Source: Coleofasciculaceae cyanobacterium (GTDB lineage Bacteria > Cyanobacteriota > Cyanobacteriia > Cyanobacteriales > Xenococcaceae). Taken from it: a DNA stretch of 64,000 nucleotides. Positions 56,744 through 64,000 of this stretch are shown here, in pieces. The stretch lies in contig DATNPK010000092.1 in the NCBI GenBank assembly GCA_036703275.1, positions 62,001 through 126,000 on the forward strand, in the 5' to 3' direction. A program made the translations under genes and the position numbers. The first letter of the stretch is position 1. Each line of letters starts with the position of its first letter. The notes under the pieces are model-generated. The model was not told where the DNA came from and did no database searches. It saw only the letters and a list, made by a program, of their open reading frames with translations.

Positions 56744-57388
56744 ATGACGACCACTGGTTTACCGTCTACTAAACAGAATATCCTGCAATCTTTATTGAGG
56801 CATGGTGAGGCAGCTGCACAAAAGTTAGCTCAAGACCTAAACCTTAGTACTCAGGCAATTCGTCGCCATTTAAATGAACTAGAAGCATTAGGATTAATTG
56901 AATATCAATTGGTACAGCAGGGAATGGGACGACCGCAACATTTGTATCAGTTGAGCAGTAAGGGACGCGATCGCCTTAGTCCACAGAAGTATAGTGAATT
57001 TGCCGTTTCTTTTTTAGATACCCTAGCCGAAACCGTAGGGGCAGAACAGGTAAGCAAAGTCTTGGAAAAACAGTGGCAACGTAAAGCAGCCGAATATCGC
57101 GATCGCTTAGGAACAGGGACTCTCAAACAACGCATTGCCAAACTGGTTCAGTTGAGAAAAGAAGAAGGCTATATGGCAGAGTTGCATCAAGCATCCCCAA
57201 AACAAAAGCAGCAATTTATCTTAGTAGAACATAATTGCGCGATTTCTGAAGTCGCAGAGTCTTATCCCAGTATTTGCGGTCATGAGTTGGAAATGTTCGC
57301 TGAGGTATTGCCAGACTGCGAGGTGCAACGGACTCACTGGATCAATGATGGCGAACATCGCTGCGGATACTCGATTAAAGCAAAATAA
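56744..57388 (+). CDS. sufR: Iron-sulfur cluster biosynthesis repressor SufR
   Basis: DeoR/ArsR-like winged-helix repressor of the suf genes that senses Fe-S status. HTH region ILQSLLRHGEAAAQKLAQDL and STQAIRRHLNELEALGLI (about 13-52). Four C-terminal cysteines, Cys165, Cys178, Cys192 and Cys207, have the exact C-x12-C-x13-C-x14-C spacing of SufR cluster ligands. 214 residues. Divergent from sufB, with two operators between, so autoregulation is likely. Confidence 0.96.
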   Translation: MTTTGLPSTKQNILQSLLRHGEAAAQKLAQDLNLSTQAIRRHLNELEALGLIEYQLVQQGMGRPQHLYQLSSKGRDRLSPQKYSEFAVSFLDTLAETVGAEQVSKVLEKQWQRKAAEYRDRLGTGTLKQRIAKLVQLRKEEGYMAELHQASPKQKQQFILVEHNCAISEVAESYPSICGHELEMFAEVLPDCEVQRTHWINDGEHRCGYSIKAK

Positions 57389-57664
57389 ACCAGAATCGAT
57401 TATTAATAGTTAATCTATTACCAAATTTTTTAATTGAAACAGTTGAAAAAGTTTAAATAATTTGTTATTTGCGATCGCCAAAATATTATCCCAGAAATTT
57501 AAAAATCAATAGATATCAATAGATGACACGATTGGGATATTTATTAAGAAACATTGCAAATTCGTAAAGATATTATTGGTAGTTCTGCCTAGTGGTGGTG
57601 CAATCATACCTAATCGAGATAGTCTGAGTGAAGCAGTTTTTTTATTTAATTTTTAATCTTTTAT

Positions 57665-58720
57665 ATGGCCGTTATAAATACTAATCCAGCTAATACTCAA
57701 GCTTCGCGTTCAGGTGAATCGAATACACCTTCAAAACCTCCTGCGGACTCGAAAGAAAGAGTAAGCCAGTTTATGAAACAGCTACAGGATGAAATTTGTG
57801 CTGGCTTAGAACAGGTTGATGGAGGAGGAAAATTTAAAGAAGATAGCTGGGAGAGAGAAGAAGGGGGTGGCGGGCGATCGCGCGTACTCTTAGACGGAGG
57901 TATCTTAGAACAGGGTGGCGTAAATTTTTCGGAAGTTTGGGGGAGTCAATTGCCTGCTTCAATCCTCAAGCAACGTCCCGAAGCAGAAGGACATGGCTTT
58001 TATGCCACGGGGACATCAATGGTATTGCATCCCCGTAGTCCTTATATTCCCACGGTTCATTTGAATTATCGTTACTTTGAGGCTGGCCCCGTTTGGTGGT
58101 TTGGGGGTGGTGCAGATCTGACTCCTTACTATCCTTTTGCCGAAGATGCTGCCCATTTTCATCGAACCTATAAAGAAAGTTGCGATCGCCATCATCCTGA
58201 ATACCATTCTGTGTTTAAGTACTGGTGCGATGAGTATTTTTATCTTAAACATCGTCAGGAAACTAGAGGAGTTGGCGGATTATTTTTTGACTATCAAGAT
58301 GGTACAGGAGAACTATATAAAGGTCCTCATCCTGATAAAGCAGCAGCGGAATATAGTAACAAGTTGGGAGAGATTGAACATCGCAGTTGGACAGATATCT
58401 TTAGCTTTATTCAAGACTGTGGTAAAAGCTTCTTACCCGCTTATCTGCCAATTATTGAAAGACGCAAAGACATGGAATATGGCGAAAGACAGCGTAACTT
58501 TCAGCTATACCGTCGCGGACGCTATGTAGAATTCAACTTAGTATACGATCGCGGTACTATTTTTGGCTTGCAGACCAACGGACGTACTGAATCTATTTTG
58601 ATGTCTTTACCGCCTCTGGTTCGTTGGCAATATAATTACCAACCAGAACCCAACACCCCTGAAGCAGAACTATACGAGACATTTCTTAAGCCTCAAGATT
58701 GGGTCAATTGGGAAGCATAA
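57665..58720 (+). CDS. hemF: Oxygen-dependent coproporphyrinogen III oxidase
   Basis: Decarboxylates two propionates of coproporphyrinogen III with O2, giving protoporphyrinogen IX for heme and chlorophyll. 351 residues. Family blocks: [58 protein letters not shown] and [20 protein letters not shown]. The first 30 residues are a polar Ser/Pro-rich lead; the ATG at 57665 is kept as start because the core begins at about 32. Aerobic, fitting an oxygenic phototroph. Confidence 0.97.
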   Translation: MAVINTNPANTQASRSGESNTPSKPPADSKERVSQFMKQLQDEICAGLEQVDGGGKFKEDSWEREEGGGGRSRVLLDGGILEQGGVNFSEVWGSQLPASILKQRPEAEGHGFYATGTSMVLHPRSPYIPTVHLNYRYFEAGPVWWFGGGADLTPYYPFAEDAAHFHRTYKESCDRHHPEYHSVFKYWCDEYFYLKHRQETRGVGGLFFDYQDGTGELYKGPHPDKAAAEYSNKLGEIEHRSWTDIFSFIQDCGKSFLPAYLPIIERRKDMEYGERQRNFQLYRRGRYVEFNLVYDRGTIFGLQTNGRTESILMSLPPLVRWQYNYQPEPNTPEAELYETFLKPQDWVNWEA

Positions 58721-58764
58721 AAAATAAGGGATGAGGATGAAGGTTTATTTCCTTATCTCTATTT

Positions 58765-59748
58765 CTAAGCTTTGTAGAACTCTACTGTAGTTCCTGCGAG
58801 ATCGGCAACTTTATCGATCAAAGCTTGGCGTTGAGATTCATCCATAACAGTAAAAGAATTAGCCAGATCGACTTTTTCCTGCATCTGTTCGGGATCGTTT
58901 GCGCCTGTAATTAAAACACTCACGGGTAAAGACCAAGTAAAATTAATTGCCTCAGCAATGCTAACTCGGTTCGGCACAATCTTCGGATTATCTCCGCTTT
59001 GTCCATGAGAAGAACCACCAAAAAAGCCGCCATTTGCTAAAGACTTCATGGCTAATACACCTATATTGCGTTCGATTAGTTGCGGCATTACCTGTTTGAT
59101 AAAGCTGGAATAGTTAGGATCGGCAAGGTTTACGGGCATTTGACAAGTATCGAAAATATTAGATTCCATAACTCGTAATAGCGCATCGGGTTGATAATGA
59201 CCAGTAAAGCCAAGATGCCGAACCTTGCCTGATTCTTTGGCTTCTGCCATTACTTCAAACACTCCATTAGCAACGCGTCCATCAACATCTTGAGGATCAT
59301 TTACCGAATGTACCTGCCATAAGTCCAGATAATCAGTATTCAACCTACGTAGAGATCCTTCTAGGTGAAGACGAGCATCATCCGCATTGCTAGCGGTGCT
59401 TTTAGTCATTAAGTAAATAACATCTCGATATTGAGGCGTGAGCAATTTACCGTAACGAGTTTCACTACCACCAGACTGATACGACTCAGCAGTATCGAAA
59501 AACCTAACTCCACCTTCAAGGGCAATTTCAATAGTTTCTTGAGCATCCCGTTCGCTGCTCATCCCTCCAACGTGCGCTCCCCCTACGCCTAGCATCGTTA
59601 CCGCTTCACCCGTTCGCCCCAAAGTTCTAAGAGGCAATAATTTACCTAAGCGATCTGTGGGAGTCTTATCTTGAGCCTCGGCTTGAGTAGAAAGCAAGAT
59701 TCCAGCCGTAAAACCTCCTAGCCATTTGAGTACTGAACGTCGCTCCAT
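58765..59748 (-). CDS. Tat-exported aldo/keto reductase
   Basis: 327 residues. The N-terminus MERRSVLKWLGGFTAGILLS is a twin-arginine signal (RRSVLK), with a likely cut after AEA (about residue 25), so the enzyme is periplasmic or thylakoid-lumenal; export by Tat suggests that it folds with its NADP(H) bound. AKR core: FFDTAESYQSGGSETRYG, MTKSTASN, LWQVHSVND. GVGGAHVGG replaces the usual first loop. Similar Tat-AKRs occur in many cyanobacteria; substrate unknown. Confidence 0.88.
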   Translation of the reverse strand: MERRSVLKWLGGFTAGILLSTQAEAQDKTPTDRLGKLLPLRTLGRTGEAVTMLGVGGAHVGGMSSERDAQETIEIALEGGVRFFDTAESYQSGGSETRYGKLLTPQYRDVIYLMTKSTASNADDARLHLEGSLRRLNTDYLDLWQVHSVNDPQDVDGRVANGVFEVMAEAKESGKVRHLGFTGHYQPDALLRVMESNIFDTCQMPVNLADPNYSSFIKQVMPQLIERNIGVLAMKSLANGGFFGGSSHGQSGDNPKIVPNRVSIAEAINFTWSLPVSVLITGANDPEQMQEKVDLANSFTVMDESQRQALIDKVADLAGTTVEFYKA

Positions 59749-59854
59749 AGTTCTAATACCTTAATCTGTTTTCAAGTTAATTCTACACAGAAAAAAAAGC
59801 TAAGAACTCTGGCAAGTTAATATAAACAAAGCTAATTTACAACATCAAACATAT

Positions 59855-60265
59855 ATGAACTTATCCGTTAGCTTAATTTTGCTTTACTCCATAGTTGGAG
59901 CGGTTATTTTAACTTATGCCCCTTTTTTAGTGGTAGCTTGGGGACGATTACAGGTTGGTTACAATCAATCAGCACCTCGTGCTATGTTTGACAAACTTCC
60001 TGCTTATGCTCAAAGAGCTACTTGGGCGCATCAGAATAGTTTTGAAGCTTTGACCATTTATGGTTTGGCTGCGCTGATGGCTTACGTTACTGGAGTAGAA
60101 TCAGACTGGGCAAAAATTGCCGCGATCGCCTTTATTGTAGCCCGATTGCTCTATTCTGTATTCTATATTTCAAATATTGCTTTAGGGCGATCGCTGATGT
60201 TTGCGCTCGGTTCTTTGTCTGGTTGGACTCTATTTGCTCTGAGTATCTTGCGGGTGATGAATTAG
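59855..60265 (+). CDS. MAPEG family membrane protein
   Basis: 136 residues with four membrane spans (about 5-27, 65-81, 86-104, 112-132). RATWAHQNSFEALTIYGLAA and ARLLYSVFYISNIALGRSL are the MAPEG signatures (glutathione-transferase-like membrane proteins in eicosanoid and glutathione metabolism). Bacterial members are of unknown role. Single gene. Confidence 0.88.
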   Translation: MNLSVSLILLYSIVGAVILTYAPFLVVAWGRLQVGYNQSAPRAMFDKLPAYAQRATWAHQNSFEALTIYGLAALMAYVTGVESDWAKIAAIAFIVARLLYSVFYISNIALGRSLMFALGSLSGWTLFALSILRVMN

Positions 60266-60387
60266 CAATTAGCAAGATTTAACACTAAATCCGATTGATA
60301 AAGTACTCTTGACCAAACATTAAACATTAAACTCGCGAACAAGTTGTTGATAAATGATAGATGTTAAATGTTCAATGATCTGACTCC

Positions 60388-61323
60388 TTACCTCATCGCC
60401 TCAGTACTGCCAAAACTAATATCATCTTCTTGGTACTCTGGGGGTTCAACGTGAATTAGTACTCGCACCGTGCCGAAATGCTTTTCTAAAAGTTCTTCGA
60501 TTTGTTCGGTAATTTGATGAGCGATCGCCAAGTCATCTGTATCTACAATCAAGTGCATTTCGATAAATACCTGTCTACCCAACATTCCTCGTGAGGCAAT
60601 ATCATGACAGTTGATTACGCCTGGAACTTGAATGACAACATCGTAGATAGCTTCTGGGGCGATCGCCATTTCATCAACCAGCCAAGGTAAATTTTCACTA
60701 ATTACTTCCCAACCACTGCGAAACACTAATAACGCTACAGGAAAAGCCAAAATTACATCCAGCCATTGCAGTTGAGGAATGCTTAGGTTTTCAGCTTGCC
60801 AAACTCCTACTAAGCTAGCGATCACAATAATTGTTACCCAAATATCGCTCATGGTATGTTTAGCATCAGCGATCAAGATTGGACTATTAATTTTTCTGCC
60901 GATGTTACGCTCGTAAAAAGCCACAAAAATGTTTACGCCCAAAACTAGCAGCAAAAGCCACAACTCAGTCGAAGAGATGGAAATTTCTACCTTTTCCGTG
61001 TTTAAAAAGATCTTTTCTACTGCGCCACGTAAAATCTCAAAGCAAGCAATACCCAAGAATGCAGCAATACCCAATGCTCCTACCGCCTCAAACTTTTGAT
61101 GTCCATAAGGATGTTCGCGATCGGGTTGAGGAGAGGAAATACGGTTAGTAACTAAACCCAAAACATTGTTAACGCTATCGGTGACGCTATGTAGTGCATC
61201 TGCCTGTAGGCTCAAAGAACCAGTAGCTATACCCAAGGTAAACTTGAGCGCCATAACAAACAAATTTAGAAACAGAGTTAGCCAAAGAACTCGACGCACT
61301 TGCGAACGGTTATCTTGCACCAT
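60388..61323 (-). CDS. Cation diffusion facilitator transporter
   Basis: Zn/Fe/Mn-type proton-coupled efflux protein, 311 residues, about six membrane spans (15-35, 38-58, 83-100, 121-138, 163-180, 187-202). Site-A residues seen: Asp42, His45, Asp49 (ADALHSVTD) in helix 2 and Asp153, His156, Asp160 (DAKHTMSD) in helix 5. The first pair is AxxHxxxD with an Asp before, which is common in Fe/Zn members. A cytoplasmic C-terminal domain (about 215-300) has VINCHDIASR, VFIEMHLIVDTD and VRVLIHVEP. Metal cannot be assigned. Confidence 0.92.
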   Translation of the reverse strand: MVQDNRSQVRRVLWLTLFLNLFVMALKFTLGIATGSLSLQADALHSVTDSVNNVLGLVTNRISSPQPDREHPYGHQKFEAVGALGIAAFLGIACFEILRGAVEKIFLNTEKVEISISSTELWLLLLVLGVNIFVAFYERNIGRKINSPILIADAKHTMSDIWVTIIVIASLVGVWQAENLSIPQLQWLDVILAFPVALLVFRSGWEVISENLPWLVDEMAIAPEAIYDVVIQVPGVINCHDIASRGMLGRQVFIEMHLIVDTDDLAIAHQITEQIEELLEKHFGTVRVLIHVEPPEYQEDDISFGSTEAMR

Positions 61324-61558
61324 ATAACAATTGAAACTTTTTTGGATGGTTGCTTTATAATCATAGTCTTAAAAATAGCTATAGTCTCTATTTGGTAATG
61401 CTTATAGCAATGTTTAGCTCTGGAAAAGATGTAACTTATTGAGATAATTTCTGACAGATAAACGATTAAATTTCGCCAGTCTGATAAATTAGAATTACAG
61501 ATTTATCAAAAGATATTTGCATTAAATCTAAGATATTAAATTAAATTAAATTTTTACT

Positions 61559-61900
61559 ATGGCTCAGTTAACCCTTAATTTAGTTCAAGGAGCAGTTAGC
61601 TTCAACTTCTCTATTGATGCAGCAAAACAGCTACAGGCGGAAATATCTACACTAATGCAAAGCCTCAAAGCAATTGCAGGTGCTACCTCGAGTGCTGCTA
61701 GTCGTCCAGCTAGACAAGAATCAATGGAATATCGTTATACAGGTGATGTGTTTTTAGAAATCTTCTGTAACCCTAATATTTATCCCAGTCCTTTTGCGGC
61801 TAAAATTTTGATAACTCTGCGAGACGATCGCATTCGTTTGACTAGTGAAGCTGAACTTACTCAGTTAATTGAAGACTTGAATGTATTTCTCGAAGGATAA
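61559..61900 (+). CDS. Conserved cyanobacterial hypothetical protein
   Basis: 113 residues, no signal or membrane segment. A beta-rich N-terminus (LTLNLVQGAVSFNFS), a helix (IDAAKQLQAEISTLMQSLK), an Ala/Ser-rich linker (AGATSSAASRPARQ) and a second beta region (RYTGDVFLEIFCNP, AAKILITLRDDRIRL) ending in a helix. I do not recognise the family. A likely promoter lies in the AT-rich leader, but no boxes are clear. Confidence 0.75.
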   Translation: MAQLTLNLVQGAVSFNFSIDAAKQLQAEISTLMQSLKAIAGATSSAASRPARQESMEYRYTGDVFLEIFCNPNIYPSPFAAKILITLRDDRIRLTSEAELTQLIEDLNVFLEG

Positions 61901-62091
61901 TTGAAGCGCGATCGCTTTAATAGTTGGAGTTGGATCGCGCGATCGCTGACATTACATAAATCAAGACAATATTAATAGTCAAATAATGTAAATTCTATCT
62001 TTAAGACAACGATGTCTTACTCTTGATTTTATGTTTGGCAAATCCTACTAGTACTACAATAAATAGGGTAATTGTTTGATTTCTCTTCAGC

Positions 62092-63447
62092 ATGGCATTT
62101 ACTCCCAACTCGCGATCTTTAGCTTTCTTGGCCCTAAAAAATGTATATCAAAAGAAAGCCTATACTGATGTTGCGCTCAATCGCGTCATTAAGTCTATGG
62201 GTAAATCTGCTGAGATCAGCCAAACAGATCGCAGTTTTGCTTGTGAGTTGGTTTATGGAATTGTGCGTCGTCAACGTACATTAGATGCGTTGATCGATCT
62301 ACTAGGCAAGAAAAAAGCAGTACAACAACCCCCAGATTTAAGAATTATTCTGCATCTTGGTTTATATCAGCTGCGCTATTTAGATCGTATTCCTGCTTCA
62401 GCCGCGGTTAATACTAGTGTGGAATTGGCTAAAGCTAATGGCATTGCTAAACTCGCTGGAGTAGTTAACGGCTTGTTACGAGGATATATTCGTCAAGCTG
62501 AATCTGGCGAGCCTCTGCAACTACCAGAAGATCCGATAATTAGATTGGGTGTAAAACATAGTTTCCCTGATTGGATTGTGGAAACTTGGTTAGAGCAATT
62601 ACCACTGGAAGAGGTAGATCGGCTACTTGCTTGGTTTAATCGATCGCCCAAAATTGATTTACGAGTTAATATTTTAAAAACTAACCTAACTGAAGTAGAA
62701 GCTGCGTTTAAAGCTGTTGGTGTTGACGTTGAGCAAATACCTAACCTACCTCAAGGATTACGACTAGAAAACGCGGGTGCAGTTACTGATTTACCTGGAT
62801 ATAAAGACGGATGGTGGGTAATTCAAGATAGTAGCGCGCAGCTAGTCACACATTTATTAGATCCTCAGCCTGGAGAGACGATTATTGATGCCTGTGCTGC
62901 CCCAGGAGGCAAAACAACCCATATTGCCGAATTAATGGGAGATGAGGGGCAAATTATTGCTTGCGATCGCGCTGCTAAACGCTTAGAAAAAGTTAGGGAA
63001 AATGCTGCACGATTACAGTTAAAATCAATTAAAATTGAAGTAGGAGATAGTCGAAACTGCGAGCAATTTGTTAATATTGCTGATCGCGTACTCTTAGATG
63101 CACCTTGTTCGGGCTTGGGTACACTTCATAAACGCCCCGACCTTCGTTGGCGACAAACATCTCAAGGGATTCGGGAACTTTTTACCCTGCAAAAGGAACT
63201 ATTAGAACAAGCAGCTACTTGGGTAAAGCCAAAAGGTATTTTAGTTTACGCAACTTGCACTCTTAATGTTTTAGAAAATGAAAAAGTAATACAATCATTT
63301 TTGGCAAATAACACTAATTGGAGTATTCAATTTCCTCCCGATGCGATTGCTAAAAACTGGTTAACAAACGAAGGCTGGATTAAAGTTTATCCCCACCGAC
63401 ATAATATGGACGGATTCTTTATGGTGGGATTAGTACGAGATTGGTGA
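62092..63447 (+). CDS. rsmB: 16S rRNA cytosine-967 methyltransferase
   Basis: Methylates C5 of C967 (E. coli numbering) in 16S rRNA. Residues 1-140 are the NusB-like RNA-binding domain, and 150-440 the RsmB/NOL1 methyltransferase: SAM loop DACAAPGGKTTHIAEL (about 267-282), DAPCSGLGTLHKRPD with the release cysteine and YATCTLNVLENE with the catalytic cysteine. 451 residues. The TerB-like gene starts 1 nt after the stop. Confidence 0.95.
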   Translation: MAFTPNSRSLAFLALKNVYQKKAYTDVALNRVIKSMGKSAEISQTDRSFACELVYGIVRRQRTLDALIDLLGKKKAVQQPPDLRIILHLGLYQLRYLDRIPASAAVNTSVELAKANGIAKLAGVVNGLLRGYIRQAESGEPLQLPEDPIIRLGVKHSFPDWIVETWLEQLPLEEVDRLLAWFNRSPKIDLRVNILKTNLTEVEAAFKAVGVDVEQIPNLPQGLRLENAGAVTDLPGYKDGWWVIQDSSAQLVTHLLDPQPGETIIDACAAPGGKTTHIAELMGDEGQIIACDRAAKRLEKVRENAARLQLKSIKIEVGDSRNCEQFVNIADRVLLDAPCSGLGTLHKRPDLRWRQTSQGIRELFTLQKELLEQAATWVKPKGILVYATCTLNVLENEKVIQSFLANNTNWSIQFPPDAIAKNWLTNEGWIKVYPHRHNMDGFFMVGLVRDW

Positions 63448-63448
63448 G

Positions 63449-63880
63449 ATGTGGAGCAATAAAATTAACAAGATGAAACAAATTCTTAAGCTTATCATTG
63501 CTGCTGCTTGGATTGATGGCGTTATTCAACCAGAAGAAAGAGCTTATTTACGTCGAGTAGCGCGAGATTTTCAGCTAGCTAACGATCCTGAAATTAAACC
63601 ATTACTATCAGAATTAAGACCAATTCAAGCTGTTGAGTGTTATCGATGGCTGGAAGAATATTTTGGTGAACATCCCTCTGTGGCTGATTATCAAGAATTG
63701 CTAGAGAAAATTAGTGGTCTAATTTATAGCGATGGTTATGTCGATGTTAGGGAAGCGAAGTTAATTGAGACTATTCAAAGTTGCGATCCTAATAATCCAG
63801 ATTGTCGTAATTCTGTTTTAGATAGGATGCTACGCAAAATTCAAAAAATCTATAAAGCAGCAATTGAACAACAAGTTTGA
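63449..63880 (+). CDS. TerB-like domain protein
   Basis: 143 residues, all-helical. MKQILKLIIAAAWIDGVIQP (from about 9) with PEERAYLRRVARD, and later GLIYSDGYVDVREAKLIETI match the TerB/DUF533-like fold that has paired acidic D-G-x-[IV] motifs thought to bind a metal. The ATG at 63449 or the one at 63473 (MKQILK) could be the start; the latter fits the domain limit better. Coupled to rsmB by a 1-nt gap. Function unknown. Confidence 0.75.
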   Translation: MWSNKINKMKQILKLIIAAAWIDGVIQPEERAYLRRVARDFQLANDPEIKPLLSELRPIQAVECYRWLEEYFGEHPSVADYQELLEKISGLIYSDGYVDVREAKLIETIQSCDPNNPDCRNSVLDRMLRKIQKIYKAAIEQQV

Positions 63881-64000
63881 TTAATGCTAATTGGAATTTT
63901 TTAGCTTTTAGCTCTTAGTTTTCAGTAATGTGATTTATTAACCAAATAACACATTATTTGAATGCTTTCTATACAAAAATATCTTAATTAAAATCATAGT

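Overview
The window is cyanobacterial. It carries a light-dependent protochlorophyllide reductase, a SufR repressor with its CAAC-N6-GTTG operators, an RppA-type response regulator, a tmRNA encoding the tag ANNIVKFERQAVAA, a cyanobacterial-type PEP-CTERM protein and many copies of the HIP1 octamer GCGATCGC. The AT-rich composition, many dispersed short repeats and decayed Uma2, DUF29 and XisH/XisI genes would fit a Pleurocapsa/Xenococcus-like lineage, but that placement is a guess.

Positions 1-24544 hold one long plus-strand surface-polysaccharide locus. It starts with an ABC-2 exporter (permease truncated by the window edge, plus a Wzt-like ATPase). It continues with about fourteen glycosyltransferases of families GT2 and GT4 or CgeB-like type, a hexapeptide acyltransferase, a MurB homologue, a pyruvyltransferase-family protein, a sulfotransferase, two methyltransferases, a Wzy-like polymerase, a GDP-mannose dehydratase and a YdcF-like protein. 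The set suggests a long, acidic (sulfated, pyruvylated or lactylated) heteropolysaccharide exported across the inner membrane. The stretch 722-7794 contains no HIP1 octamer and the stretch around 9300-12590 also lacks it, so these parts look recently acquired. A truncated 5' copy of a GT2 gene marks where an FkbM methyltransferase gene was inserted.

Positions 24545-32369 are a patchwork: a hairpin-rich repeat cluster, a Uma2 gene with an in-frame stop, a PEP-CTERM protein, a lone GT4, por, an intact TnpB element with hairpins at both sides and, next to it, a decayed second TnpB end that may retain a guide-RNA-like structure.

Positions 32370-64000 are mostly housekeeping: a second-type EF-G, hemB, tmRNA, rppA, rmuC, mfd, map, tex, sufB/sufR, hemF, rsmB, four aldo/keto reductases, a cation-efflux protein, a SirB1-like protein and a TerB-like protein. 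The most unusual structure is 39741-43075. The 3' end of mfd occurs three times in the same orientation and brackets first a decayed xisH-xisI pair and then rmuC, followed by a broken DUF29 gene. This looks like repeated insertion at the end of mfd with regeneration of its last codons.
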